From positions 24,366,001 to 24,430,000 of the forward strand of contig JAFFJZ010000003.1 of the NCBI GenBank assembly GCA_018340375.1: a DNA stretch of 64,000 nucleotides, in the 5' to 3' direction. The DNA comes from Gonatopus flavifemur. Lineage: Eukaryota > Arthropoda > Insecta > Hymenoptera > Dryinidae. The notes below the pieces were generated by a model that saw only the letters and a program-made list of their open reading frames with translations, ran no database searches and was not told the DNA's origin. Of the stretch, positions 36,000 through 48,079 are shown in pieces; the first letter of the stretch is position 1; each line of letters starts with the position of its first letter. The position numbers were made by a program, and so were the translations under genes.

Positions 36000-36345
36000 A
36001 GAAGTAATTTGATGACATAGCAAGTCGAGGTATTATATACAGAATAACAAATCTTTCTGCCAGCTTAGTTCAAAATTCGTTGTCACAGATTATTGGATTG
36101 CTGAGAGAGCAACATGATTAACTAAAACAGCAAAATTTCTAGTATCATATATAGAATAGCAAATCAATTTTGTTGAATGAGTAAACATTGCTGCCGCAGC
36201 TAGCAAGATTGCTGTGATAGCAAATAGTTTGTTGTCAAAGTGAAAAATCGCTGCTATAATGGGAGGGTCTAGCAAACTCGCATTTTGCTGTCGCAGCAAA
36301 TTTTCTCGCAGCAATTCAGAGTCTCGCAAATGGTCTGACGTTGTG
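36000..36345. repeat. Repeat with TAGCAAAT / TTGCTGTCGCAGCA words
   Basis: Imperfect words around AACAGCAAAATTT, GATAGCAAAT and GCTGCCGCAGC recur through the block, similar to 53400-53600, 62390-62510 and 63150-63275. Termini not resolved. Confidence 0.45.
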
Positions 36346-36755
36346 TTTCAAGTGTCTCGTTTATGAAACAATCCAATAACTTAGCGAGATATCGCTAGTA
36401 ATCTCGCTTAAAGTCTTGGATAGTATTGCTTTAATTCTTCGAAAAAAATAGTACAAATGTAGTTACATCGCTTCAAACCCTTCACCCCTTTTGTTCTCAC
36501 CTTATGAAATATTTTATTTTCTCATAGAATTTTTATTGATGCGTGCATTGATTTTCCATCTTTGACTAATCAATCGTGCAGTTTTCCACTATAGGAAAGA
36601 AATTTCCTTCAAAATACATTTCCATTTTTGAATATTACGATAATTTCTTGAGAAGGTAATAGGATCGGTGATTCAATAATTTATTGAGGATTTGGAATTA
36701 CAACCATTGCCTAACATAGGTGATTCGTATCATTGGTTAGGGAAGAGGCTGGATT

Positions 36756-36997
36756 CACTGAGAGAAAAAATTTCCGGGAACAATAAAATATTTAATTGAA
36801 TAGTCGCCATAAAATACCTAATTGATTTGAATAAACTTTCATTGACTCGATAAAATATTTAATATGCTATGAAATATTTCATCAATGGAAACAGTTATTT
36901 AATTGAGCCAATGAAAGTTTATTCAAATCAATTAAGTATTTCATGGCGACTATTCAACTAAATATTTTATTGTTCCCGGAAATTTGTTCTTTCAGTG
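36756..36997. mobile_element. Palindromic MITE with CACTGAGAG ends
   Basis: 242 bp. CACTGAGAGAAAAAATTTCC and GGGAACAATAAAATATTTAA on the left pair nearly perfectly with the right arm over about 110 bp (inverted: CACTGAAAGAACAAATTTCC). Confidence 0.85.
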
Positions 36998-38718
36998 TTG
37001 TTTTTGGCGACAACGTTGTTAAAGCTATAGTTAAGTTGTAAGGCTATAACCTGATAAATTATGAGCAATCATTCAGAAAAATCTCATTCTCTGATAATTC
37101 TTCAAGTTTTTCTGAAAATAATCATCTCAGATATGTTTTGGAAATGTCATGATCACTTGAAGTTGACTCGACTTATTCCGTGACAAATTAATGGGAAGAG
37201 ATCGAATGATATTGTTTCGTCGATGATCATAGCCTATTCGTATTTCATTATATTCTAGTTGATTCATAAAACTACTTTTTTTTTTATTATTCTGTTTTCT
37301 CATTTGATAGAGCATGAACCTAAATTATTCAGAGATATATGAAAATTTCTACGCTTGAATTCATCAGATGAACATTTCACATTTCAAATGTATAATAAAG
37401 ATTCTTGCATCGTATAGAAGATTTATCATTCGGTGAAAAGTAATCACTTTAGGATAATTATTTTTATCTATAAACCATTTTTAATCAAGTCAAGTTCATA
37501 TAAATTCTAAAGGTCCGAAGTCGTAAAAGTAAAAGAGAGTCGAATCTTGGATCACGAAGATGTAAGTCCGATTCCGAATGAAATATAAATATTTTTTTTT
37601 CATCCAGGAATGTAATTTTGGGTCGAAATCTGAAAATTTTTCAATAATTTTGCCAGATGATCAGGGAGGCTATTGGCGAGATCTCGTTCATATCTCGGAT
37701 TGTTTTATAACTATTTCCAAGACAATCCGAGATTCTTTGCGAGACTATTCACAAGACTGTTTGCGGGATCGTGGACGATCGTGGGTTCATTCTTATCGTA
37801 CTTGCAATATGTTCACTCCAAGAGATTGAAAGACTAGTTGAATTATCTAGAAATATATACCAGCATGCATTGAATTGCTCACAACTCATGCGCCTTTCAT
37901 CTTTATTCTCACTCTGAACATCACTTCTTATCTGGAAATAAGATATTTGTTTTTGTTTGTATCGTAAACTTGGTATATTCAATGACATACGCAAATAATC
38001 ATTAATCAATATAGATTATCATTTATAAATATTGAATATGTACATAAACAACGAGTTATCAACGTGTATCAAGATTCAAGATTGTTTATGAATCAAGCGA
38101 TTTATAGATACAGCGAGTATGAAGTGGAGATTGATCTCTATCGGTTGTTGGTTTGCACGCAAAATTTTGAATCCTGCGTATGAAAATTTGAATTGAAAAG
38201 CAAAATTGAACGTTTGAAGCGATAAGAGAAAATTCATCCCTCGCAGTTACCGCTATTGTTATCTCTATGATACCTGAATTCTTATTTCTTTCTTTTGAAA
38301 GTTTTTGTTTCGAAACCCACAAGTCGGAGGCACGATATTAAAACAAGCTCTCGAGTGGCAGAGGACCGTAAGAAAATTCATAGCGCGATTAAATTGTGAT
38401 ATCCATGATCTAAAACTCGAATGTGGCTCGTTGTCAAGTCGTTAAAGTAGATAAGAACACGTGGGTTGGGATCTATTACACGATCATACAACTCATATCG
38501 ATCATGAATATTGATTGCAACTTCGGATGCATATTCATGGCCAATTAAGAGAGTCGAAAGTTTACCTTGATTCGCGGAGAAACGATATTTTATTTGCACG
38601 TGGATGAGAGCACGTATAAAATTATTTGTTTATTTAAATATGAATTTGAAATATCGATTCGACTGTGCGCTTAACAAAAGAATGCGTAATTAATCATTTC
38701 CACTTCAATATTATTCAC
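36998..38718. other. No gene clearly supported; one candidate exon
   Basis: A strong acceptor (T-run then CATCCAG, ending 37607) opens a 73-codon frame to a TGA at 37829. An inverted repeat ATCTCGGATTGT / ACAATCCGAGAT lies within it. The frame is unlike any protein I know. Confidence 0.35.
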
Positions 38719-38835
38719 TATCCAAATTTCTTTGAGTGAAAAATTCACTCTCGAAGAGTTAAAACCCACTCTTGTTGGGCTTGCAGTATTTTCACTCTTC
38801 AAGAGTGAAATTTTCACTCCGAGAAATTTAGAGAG
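38719..38835. mobile_element. C-family MITE, shortened copy
   Basis: 117 bp: TATCCAAATTTCTTTGAGTG on the left and, inverted, CTCTCTAAATTTCTCGGAGTG on the right, with GAGTGAAAATTTCACTC-type words inside. Confidence 0.75.
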
Positions 38836-41800
38836 GCAGATCAACGTTTATTCTCTACTTCAAATTCTACTTTGTTGGAGAAGAATCTCACGCGAAAGCC
38901 TCCAGATCCGTGGGATAGGCGTTCGAGGGATGTATTTTAGATATGAAAACGATTCTATGATTCATAGCGGAGGATACCTCGCCGAGGAGAAGAAAGAGAG
39001 AAATATTTCATTCGTATCGAGTGACGCGATGATGCGAAAAAACGAACGTCCAAGTATAGGGTTACATATTTGTTCATTTGTCCACATGAAAAAATGATGA
39101 TAATGATGATCTTGACGCAGATATCTGTAACGTTTCTTTCTTCGGTTTCTTCAACGGCCTTTACGTTCAGTCTGCTCTGGTGATTCCCTCCGGGAATTCG
39201 AAATGAAAGACGAACAACTTTTCATCATACACTTCAAAGAACAACTTTTCATCGCATACTTCAAATTCACGTACAAAGAGTAATAGTGAGAATTCAGTAT
39301 TTCAGTGATGAGCAATTTTTCTTTAGGTTCCTCTCTGGGGAAGAGGGGGAGGGAGGGAAAGAGAAAGAGGATGAGGTTACGTTCATGACGCGCGCCAACA
39401 CAATTCATGAAATTGAGAGACAGTGATATTCGATTTTTTTTTCTCGTGGTGAATCGTAGGGGGATGTCACGTATAATGAAGAGACTACGATTTTAAAAGA
39501 TTTATGGAATATATTGGAAATGAGGGATGACGTCTATGGAAATAACAAGAATTTGAATAGAGTGGGTGTGAGGGGAATGTACAGTGATCTGTCAACTTTT
39601 TGCATCAGGTTTCAGCTGATTCAAAATCCTTCTATCGGGTTGAATGGATGTTTCGTGAGAACTTGATGAAGTTATCCAAAGTCGGGCATATATTTCAGAA
39701 TTTTTACTAGGATTATAGATGTGGATAATATTTTTCAAAATAAATTCCAGAAGATCTGAAAGTATTGTACCAATTTCAGCGCTGATGGAATCACCACACA
39801 ATTTGGTATTAGAAGAATCATTGAGGGGTAATAATACCTTGTGTCCACGAAATTTTTCCAATTCTCCAAGATTTACCACAAACGATAAGAACATTTTTTA
39901 AATGTGGGGTTTTGTGCATATTAAAGTAGTAGTCTTTGAGTACCAGAAATACATTTTATCATATTTTTACAATACAAAATGGTGGCATATCAGCACATGC
40001 AAAATAAGTTCGTTAATTTACATGGGTGTACCGCTACAGGTCACAAAAATATCTATACTTATATTAATTTCAATCAATTTATATGTAGAATGAATTATTT
40101 AATAAACATAAATTATTATAAATCAATCTGAGTATAGATATTTTTGTAAAGCTTCGACAAACCTTCGATGAACCTTTAATGAACGTTTCATCTATGTTTC
40201 CTGAAAGTATTTTGAGGCGGACATTTCAACGTTCGTAGTACCTTTGACAAACGTTTGTGAATCTAAAAGTTAGCTCTAATGAACCTTCGGCCCGATCTAT
40301 ACACATTTGATCTAAACGTTCGCTGAAGCTTCATGTTCTCTTCGGGATGTACGACAAAAAATCAAAAAGTTTCTCAAAATGTAGTCCAAAATCTAGCGAA
40401 CATCGTAGGATTTTTTGGATACATTGAATACGATAGATTTTATGAGAGATTTTCGATCCCATATTTCAAAAATGTTTCTATCGTTTGTGGTAAGTCTCAG
40501 AGAAAGGCAAAAAATTTCGTGAACACAAGGTGATATTACCCCTTAAAGGGATACTAGCGCCGGGACTTTAGCCAAATCGATTATTTTATTAGAGCGATAT
40601 TTCGGAGATATGAAAGTATGTTGGAGAAATCTTACACGAAAAATTTAGTTAACGTCCGAGGCTAGGATCTCTTCAACGATAAAAAGACTCTGCATTCTCC
40701 CACGCTATAAAAATCGTGGAAAGTTTGTTTTCACGTCGAAGGTAAATTTTATCCTTTCATTTTTATTATAAAAAATTCAGCAGCCAACATGGCGGTTTCA
40801 AAATGTTAGCTGAATTGAAAAACATTGAAAAATCACAGTTTTTTTCCAACCTTTCGTTGATACTTCAACAAATGACATGCCTTCATTTAATCTGAAACAC
40901 AGATGAAGTAAGAATCAATAAAATGCATTGGTATTTGTTCTTGCCTTATTGGAAACATTCAGGTGAGAATTAATACAGGAATGCAGATCCTGGTGAGAAA
41001 AGTGTGCATTCAAGCGTGTCGAAAAAGAGATGAAAAAATCGTTGAAATGTCGGTGAGTAATGAATTGAGCGTGCAGAAAAAGTTGAAAGGCGTAAATTGG
41101 TGCTCTTAAGCGTTTACTTGGAAAGCACAAGGAGCGTACATGCATCGAATGTGCCTAGAAGAACAAGAAATTATGATCGCCTTCTCAAGCATAATTTAAT
41201 CCTATATTTTTTATGCATTAAATTCTTCTTTTAATTTTATGTTCATGTCAAAATTCATACTGGATAGCTAATACATAAAGTTTTTTTGTTGACAATCCAA
41301 CGGTAACCTCAAAACATCGTAAGATACTTCATTGATTCTCATCTATTATATATTTTTTGTATTGAAATCAATTTGCTAATCAGCTATGACATTTCATTAT
41401 TCACTTCACTCTATTGAGCATTGTTCAAAAATAATAGTCATGATATCTCGCAAATTACATTTTACAAACATCACAAAACGTTTGATTGAAGATCTTTACA
41501 GCGTTTATGAAGTGTGCAGCACTAAATATTTGCACTTTTTTGACGGGAAAAGTCAATTATTGAACAATTCAAACCACGCTATCCGCATGTTGTTTTAACT
41601 CTCGTGCATCGGAAAAAATAATCTATTCACCCAAAAGAAATTAATATCAAAATAAAAGTATTCTTCCCATTTTGTCGCGACTTCTCTTCTAATAAATTAC
41701 GGTATCAAAAGTATTAATCTTAGAGGATTAGTCTTTCTAATGAGAGAATTTTCATTTCTTCAAAATATTCTGCATCGTAGAAGCATATCCTGAATTTAAG

Positions 41801-43299
41801 AAGAAAACAAAAGTGAAACATCTTTTCTGATTGAGAGGGATTCTTCCTTTTTTTTCCAGATCACTTTTTCTTTTATGTTTGAATGAATGAAATGAAATTA
41901 ATTGTGAGAATTAGTTCTGATGAATAAAAGAATAGAAGTCGGTAATAAAAGCTGTAGTAGAGGCAACTTCAAATCAGTAACAGCAACTAAAGTGAGAGTA
42001 GTTGAATTTGAAGTGAGTTGAGCTAACATTCGTTTCAGTTATTCAAATATCAACAACTGTATCTAGTTGCTGGAACTATTTTATAGTAGAGGTAGTTGAT
42101 TATTTTTTACGGCGGCTCTTCCAGTTTTCCGCTGAAAGCACGTTCTTTATTTTACCAGGGGGTGGATTGCTATGTTTTCCTGTAGGATCTTTGAATGGTT
42201 TTCTACGGATTTCTTTGTATTCTATAGTTTTCTATATGAATTTCTACTTAGTTTATGTTCATAAAGTTTGAAATGAAAATTCAAACTCACACAAACTGAT
42301 GAATTATCGTCTTTCATTGTCTTGGATGAACTTTTCCTTGGGATTGGAAACATCATTTAAAAGACGTGCTGCAAGATTTTGGGTCACCAACAGCTGATTA
42401 TTTTGTTGTTCGATTACTAATTCGTTTCAATAAACGATTCAAATTTCAGCAACAAACCTGATTTGTCAGATGGGGAATTTTTATCATGGCTTCCCAGAAG
42501 TTCCAGCTAGATTCTCAATTATGGGGATTTCGAACGGGTATCTGGATTTTTGCAATAGGGCTCAAAAATGGAGGATTCAATATGGCAATTAAAAAACGAG
42601 AACATCTGATTTTCCTCAGAATTTTCAGAATGAAGTAGTATGTTGAAACGAAAAATTGTAGTCATGTTGATCTTAAAACGGCGGTTAAACACCGTCAAAT
42701 CGAAGGTATAGGTGTCAAAGGTCTTGAAATTTTAGATACATTATATTTCGGTTAAGTCTAACTTCATATTGAATACTCGTCTGGACATTATTCTCAGGTT
42801 GAGAGAATTCCAAAGGCCCTATAGAAGTCATAGGACTTCTAAATCTAGTCTCTCACTCTTCTCGAAAATGACTGGAAAAGAATGAAAAATAATCAGTTAA
42901 TGCGCTTCCTTCATGATCTACAAAAAATGCCTCTGAACAGGGTTCTTGAAGGTCCTTGAACTACCACGGGATTGACTAATCACGCATTGATGTTGAATAG
43001 TGGAAAGAAAAGAAGAAATTCAAGGACTGCGAAACCTGCTCAACTAATTATTCTTAACTCCATTTAGTGATTTCGATAAAAGTGGGAGAGATATTTAGAA
43101 CTGCTACGGATTTAGAATATCCTTAATAGGAGATATGATAAGGACCTAACAAAAACATCCGAAATACGGTTCAACTGTTGATGTCCTGATAAGGTCCTGT
43201 TCAAAATATTTTATAAAATTCCATCACGGATAGTGGAATGTTTCATTGAATAAGATCGAATTCCATTGAAGCTCATTCAATCCCCCATTCATCAATTAC
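38836..43299. other. No gene supported
   Basis: 40150-40320 is rich in AACGTTY/CCTTTGACAAACG words related to repeat T. 40950-41110 has three consecutive donor-like GTGAG sites, one in a short open frame from ATG 40982. 42450-43200 contains diffuse repeats with CCTGATAAGGTCCTG words, similar to 59900. Confidence 0.35.
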
Positions 43300-43410
43300 A
43301 TGAAATTTTCACTCTGTACATGCTTGATGTTAGATTGTTTATTCTTTGATCAAACACATATGTGCTTCCAATGTGTATGTGTTGAGATATCTTCCTCAAA
43401 TTACCCAATA

Positions 43411-43431
43411 AACACACACACACACACACAC
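43411..43431. repeat. (CA)n microsatellite
   Basis: About ten uninterrupted CA dinucleotides. Confidence 0.9.
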
Positions 43432-43449
43432 GTGCGGGTTATTTTAACC

Positions 43450-43910
43450 CTAGTGAAAATGGAAGCAAGAAGGAAGAGTAAACGAAACGTTGATAAAAAG
43501 TATACGGGGCTTGAATGGGAGGGATACAAAGAGCATGTGAAAAGGGAATTGGAACGAAGGAAGCGTATGAAATTCGTGAAACTTGGATAAAAAAATCGCA
43601 TACCATAGCGAGAATCGAACCGTTGACTGTCACCACGGTAGACGAGGGTTTTATCCACTGAACCATGAATCATCGTTGGGATAAACTGCTTGGAGATATT
43701 ATTTGAAGTCAGAATAGGTATGATTCGCATATGCCTCATGTAACTTACTATTACTTTACAAGAAGCGCGCGTGAAACGGGATTATGAAGCGTATACGGAA
43801 GATATGATTTCATCATTTTACAGCAAACGGGCATCACGCGCTTCACGAAGAGGGAATTGAAACATTTTTCGCTTTGTATGTGCTTCATTTTCACCAGGAA
43901 ACCTTAAAGA
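43450..43910. repeat. Interspersed repeat R, copy 2
   Basis: Collinear with 22730-23095 (AGGAAGAGTAAACGA, GATATTATTTGAAGTCAGAATAG, GGAATTGAAACATTTTTCGC, CTTCATTTTCACCAGG) but with extra sequence, including a tRNA-like segment. Confidence 0.7.
43600..43672 (-). repeat. tRNA-like segment inside repeat R
   Basis: On the minus strand TGGTTCAGTGGATAAAACCC (A-box-like) is followed 30 bases on by GGTTCGATTCTCGC (B box), then a T-run after TATGGTATGCGA. The T-stem does not pair well, so a tRNA-derived or pseudo-tRNA origin is more likely than a working tRNA. Confidence 0.5.
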
Positions 43911-43999
43911 AACGTTGTACGACTGGACATTAGTTGTTGATTTTCGATTGCATTCAATCCCGATGGTGGGATAGACGTCCAAAAATGATGTTTCGATAA

Positions 44000-44171
44000 T
44001 ACCCTAGTTGATATGATCTAGTCATTGACGAGTTCTGTAACGCTTAACTAGTTAAAAACTAGACACTCGCAAGTGCTTCGTGAGGTTTTGGTGAGGTATT
44101 TGCAAATGTGCAGTTTCTAGCTAGTTGAGCGTTACAAAACCCGTCAATAACTAGAGCATTTTTACTTGGGT
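44000..44171. mobile_element. S-family MITE with TACCC ends
   Basis: 172-bp palindrome: TACCCTAGTTGATATGATCT and TGTAACGCTTAACTAG pair with the right arm (inverted: TACCCAAGTAAAAATGCTCT, TGTAACGCTCAACTAG). Part of a second copy is at 62046-62171. Confidence 0.8.
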
Positions 44172-44248
44172 ATATTACATAAACTAATGATCGAAAACAA
44201 CTATCAAACGACATCGGATAGGCCTATAAAAGTATTTTTTGAATGTCC

Positions 44249-44464
44249 ACTGTCGAAACAAGAGTTTGAATTTCACACGTTTTGATGTCATTCTTTTCAA
44301 TGCAAACGAATTCATTGATTTGCATTTGTTTCAACGCTTGTACCAAATGCACAAATACCTGAAGTGCATTGAGAACATGTACAGAAATGAATTCGAATCA
44401 ATCACTTCACGTGCATTGAAAACAGGGACATCAAAATGTGTGAAATTCAAGCTCTTTTACGGTG
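44249..44464. mobile_element. P-family palindromic MITE
   Basis: TTGAATTTCACACGTTTTGA and TTTTCAATGCA on the left pair with the right arm around 44411-44450. The 80-codon frame at 44239-44481 is a by-product. Confidence 0.75.
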
Positions 44465-45117
44465 TAATTGAATCAATGTGATACCCTGCTGAAATTATCG
44501 AGCGAAACCGGACAAAGTTTTAATTAAAAATTCAAAACAAGGAGCAAGATGATAAATAACGTGACTTCACTTATGAATATTTCTTCTCTCAAATTGATTT
44601 ATTTTCAAAAATACCATTTTTATCGACTTTGAGAAAAATTCTGAGAAGAATTTGTCTGGTTCGACTCACGTTTTAAACCCATCATTAAGACACGTCACCA
44701 TTTGACGTCCTTTGAACAATTTTTGAACCGTTGTTATAACGTTATTTTATGGTTGAAGAATGCCTGGTCTGCTGCCACATTTTTACATCGAATCAACGAA
44801 AGAATATTGATAATTGACAACGTGTGGTGATTAATCGCTTTTGCCGTTCTTTAACGTGTGCGTGTTTATTGAACATTTTGAAACGAATTCGAATTGAAAA
44901 TATTTTCTTAATTATAAGATCAATTACTGAAAAGTGCACACCTTTCGATAGATTCAGCGATCTTACAAAAAGAAGAGAATTTACTCAGTTGGCAAACTGA
45001 GGGCTTTTAGCCTTTATTCAACAAAAATAAAAACTTTTGCAAAAACGTTTTGATTCTAAAATTCAGTGTGATCATTTATTGTAATGAATGTAAATATACT
45101 TATGGGTTGAGTACATC

Positions 45118-45502
45118 CCCTGGTAGAAATCATATGAGACAGTTCCCTGGTCCATATCAGGGTCAGGGACACGCCTGGTTTGCCTCGATAGCGCCACACT
45201 GAGAAAAATCTGCATTGTAGAAATCATGTTTCAATATAGTAATGTATTTGACGGTGAACAATACATTATTTTGGTTATTTTTACCATGAGCTAGGTGATA
45301 CATACCATCTTTTTGGTGAATCAAACCGAATGTACGGTGAAATTCAACACTGAAAAGGTACTTTTTACTTTTGAAAGGCTGATTTCAGTTTTCATTATTT
45401 GATGGGTGAAAAATATACGAAATACAGCTTATTTCCACATTTCATTCTTCTCAGTGCGGACAAGGGACGCAGAAGAACCTAGAATGATTTCTACTTGGGA
45501 TT
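45118..45502. mobile_element. Probable outer MITE interrupted by a CACTGAGAA element
   Basis: Left CCCCTGGTAGAAATCAT and right, inverted, CCCAAGTAGAAATCAT look like paired ends, separated by the 260-bp element at 45197-45456. The remaining flank (CAGGGTCAGGGACACGCC / CGGACAAGGGACGC) is weakly related. Confidence 0.45.
45197..45456. mobile_element. MITE with CACTGAGAA ends
   Basis: 260 bp, CACTGAGAAAAATCTGC and, inverted, CACTGAGAAGAATGAAATGTG. It ends 224 bp upstream of the acceptor of the first exon of the candidate nested gene. Confidence 0.7.
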
Positions 45503-45680
45503 TTGAATGAATAATGAAATATGTTTATCAATTTTCACGTTCTAGTCCAATGAGATGCGCTTTTTTAATGGGTCAATTACACAACCGAATACATCGAATC
45601 TAAGTTTTCTAAAGAAACGTACAAATGTATTTTCGAAGATAAAAATAAAATCACAAGTCATTTCTTTTTTTCTGTTCCAG

Positions 45681-45721
45681 GTATGTACTTGAACTCAAAC
45701 AAATTCTCATTGAACGGGAAC
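45681..45721 (+). CDS. Candidate nested-gene exon A (unrecognised)
   Basis: A 41-bp candidate exon between an excellent acceptor (long T/C tract ending TCTGTTCCAG) and a consensus donor (GGAAC|gtgagt). With one leading base completing an upstream codon it reads YVLELKQILIERE plus a split Arg codon, strongly helical and charged. The trailing C joins the GA of exon B to give CGA, so both phases agree. It cannot follow the CMIP exon directly: the phase-0 frame hits TGA after three codons. No upstream exon was found. The G|TATGT start could itself be misread as a donor, which is the main alternative. Confidence 0.45.
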
Positions 45722-46040
45722 GTGAGTGTTAAAATCATTACCTCGCATTTATTAGCTGTAGAAATATCCAATAAGCAAACGACCTCAACTCTTCAAGATT
45801 TGCAACGTTTCAATACGTGACGATTCATGTGTCGGAGTTTGAAATATTGAGGAAAGTGTGGGAATCATTTGAAGGTTTATAGTTACATAAATTTCGAATC
45901 ACCACAATCCTTTTTATTTGTTTTGAAGATTTTTCAAGCATAAAATCAGTTGGAAGAAATTGAAAAACATTGCGTCAGTCATTTCTCGGATATTGATTTC
46001 AGAGGTATATTAAACAAGAAGGTTTGAATTAATCTAACAG

Positions 46041-46203
46041 GATTTCTAAGAACAAGTATTGTGGAGCCTGTTCTACGTCAGCAGGGGAAAAAGTATTTTC
46101 TAGCACTAGAAAAGGAAAGGAATTCTATTCGTGAACGTATGAAGAAATACTGTTTATCAGATCAAAACAATCCTCTTGAATACCGCTCCGAAATTTCAAC
46201 GAA
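46041..46203 (+). CDS. Candidate nested-gene exon B (coiled-coil-like, unrecognised)
   Basis: A 163-bp candidate exon after acceptor AATTAATCTAACAG, 319 bp downstream of exon A. The frame set by exon A is open for 54 codons: residues such as FLRTSIVEPVLRQQGKKYF and LALEKERNSIRERMKKYC form a long charged, probably coiled-coil helix, followed by DQNNPLEYRSEIST. One other frame stops at once, the third within about 31 codons. The exon may end at AA|gtaagt (phase 2), or run through it to TAA at 46205-46207, which would make this the last coding exon. I cannot assign a family. It is not CMIP sequence. Confidence 0.5.
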
Positions 46204-46322
46204 GTAAGTTTATTTCCCTTTCTTTTTTTTCGCCACGTGTCTGATGGATTTCGGGTTTATTGATCCATGTGTTTGTGATATTCAACGCCACATGGATGTT
46301 GAATGTATTTGGAAAACATATA

Positions 46323-46326
<4 letters not shown>

Positions 46327-46358
<32 letters not shown>
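46327..46358. repeat. (AT)n microsatellite
   Basis: About sixteen uninterrupted AT dinucleotides, 120 bp past exon B. Confidence 0.95.
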
Positions 46359-46361
<3 letters not shown>

Positions 46362-46431
46362 TATCGTTTATCTTCAAGTTTTCTGCTGTGTGGGTTGATT
46401 ACGAGGGAATGACATTTAACTGATTCTCTAG

Positions 46432-46471
46432 TGAATCATTCGAACGATCGTTGGATGTTTGTTTCTCTTGA
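46432..46471 (+). CDS. Possible terminal exon C of the candidate nested gene
   Basis: If exon B uses its donor, an acceptor at 46430-46431 (TTTAACTGATTCTCTAG, with a branch-point-like TAACTGAT) continues the frame: the split codon becomes AAT, then 12 codons (ESFERSLDVCFS) to TGA at 46469-46471. The intron would hold the (AT)n microsatellite. The evidence is thin. Confidence 0.22.
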
Positions 46472-46659
46472 CGATGCTCCAGCTCGACTAGAAATTTATT
46501 TCCTGAATCTGTTCACATTAGACATTGATTCTACACGAATCCTGACAAGGATTTTAATTTGTAGCTCTGTTGACTTTTACATGATTTCGAGGTTTCCGAA
46601 AAACATTCCTGTTGACATTTCTTAGAATGGGAGTATAGGAGTGTAATAACTTCTAGAGT

Positions 46660-47665
46660 CCATATAGCAGCGTCTGACCAATTCGTGATCTGACGATCGA
46701 TTGGTCAACTTCAATCTCGCCTGAACATGATGGATTCAATGCGAATCGTTGAAGATCGTTATTTTCAATTGGCGGGATTTTAACGCATTTGGAATATCTA
46801 ATAGATGCGTTCAAACGTCGCTTTCACGGTATGGTGAGCTAGACTCTCCCTAACAGGAATTCACCATTAACGCTAGCATGGCGCAATGTAGATCAAATAT
46901 GGCGAGGGCTTGGCAACCAAGCAGGGCGCAACACTGAAATGATAACATCATTTTATGATTTATCAATGTGTTCTTCCGATAGAGCTTCATCATTGGGGCA
47001 GGAATGGCAATGAGATAGACCATCATTGGCAAACTGTAAAAAATAAGTCACCATTCATTTGTAAACAACTCGGCGTTTTTTGTCGCTGAAGTTTGCCACT
47101 GAAGTCGCAGAAGTATACACAATATGCATCAGCAGCAGGAGTCATGACTCTGGTGTAACCTGTAACAAGGAACAATTGACTATTCTTCCAGAGAATTATT
47201 TGAGTCTTATAAATTCCTTGTATACATCTCTCACTACTCGTGAGAAACACTCGATCGGTAACTTAGCTAGCAATTCAGTCATCAAAAGTTAAAATTAGGG
47301 AACATTTTCAATAGAATCTATGGTTCATTCAATGTTGGACCAAGGGTGAGCCTAGCAAGCTCCAAGCTCCAAGCCTGGTGAAATTGTGAATCAATGGTAG
47401 GCTGACAATCTAAATTCGTTGAACACCGATATGGGTGTAACATTATATTTTTTGTTAATCAACTTTGAATATTTATAGATGGTCAAGCCTTGCGTGTCAA
47501 CATTGCGCCAAGCTCTTCTTCATTGTCAGCATTGGCGGAACCTAAAAATTTTTATATGGGCTGTTATAGAAATTCCACAATCCCAAACGTTCATAGGTTC
47601 GAATCGCCATGTGCCTGAATGTCTGTTAGCCCGAAGTTGCATAATCTTCAATTATGAATTATAAA
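46660..47665 (+). repeat. Interspersed repeat U, longest copy
   Basis: Blocks at 46680-46795 (CTTCAATCTCGCCTGAACAT, GGCGGGATTTTAACGCATTT) and 47590-47660 (TCGAATCGCCATGTGCCTGA, CGAAGTTGCATAATCTTCAA) both recur inverted in 63725-63970 with about 750 bp less between them. Other blocks (GCGCAACACTGAAATGATAA; GAGAAACACTCGATCGG; GTCAACATTGCGCCAAGCTC) recur inverted in 56040-56930. The open frames here and there are shared repeat frames, not genes. Confidence 0.7.
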
Positions 47666-47868
47666 TCATGGTATGGATCTATGACCTTTGTAGAAATCCC
47701 CCCAGCCAGTGTCCAGGCCTCACCAAGCATTTGTGAGAGACTTGCGAGGCCCAATAATAGCCTGGAGAACAACTAGAGTGATTTCTATAAGAGAGTGGGA
47801 TATTTTATAAAAGTAAAATATACACGCTCGTCGATGATTTATCAACGCATTCTAGCGGTATCAAGTAC

Positions 47869-48079
47869 ACCGAGAGAAAAATCATGCTCTAAACGCAAGG
47901 GAGCACTTCACACTCCTAACGCATTTGTCATAATGTGCGTTAAACGTTTGAGCCCATGCTTTTTGAGTACGCGTCCCATGCCTTCTAAGTATGTTGCTGT
48001 GCGTTCAAAGCACACTATGACAACGACGTTAGAAGTGTGAAATGCTCCCTTGCGTTTAGAGCATGCTCTTTCTCTCGGT
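47869..48079. mobile_element. K-family palindromic MITE
   Basis: 211 bp. ACCGAGAGAAAAATCATGCT and CTAAACGCAAGGGAGCACTT on the left pair with the right arm (inverted: ACCGAGAGAAAGAGCATGCT, CTAAACGCAAGGGAGCATTT). GTGCGTT words near the centre also pair. Confidence 0.85.

Noticed and set aside
43600..43672. Functional tRNA gene on the minus strand
   Set aside because: A- and B-box-like words are present, but the T-stem and acceptor stem do not pair, and the segment is embedded in a dispersed repeat.
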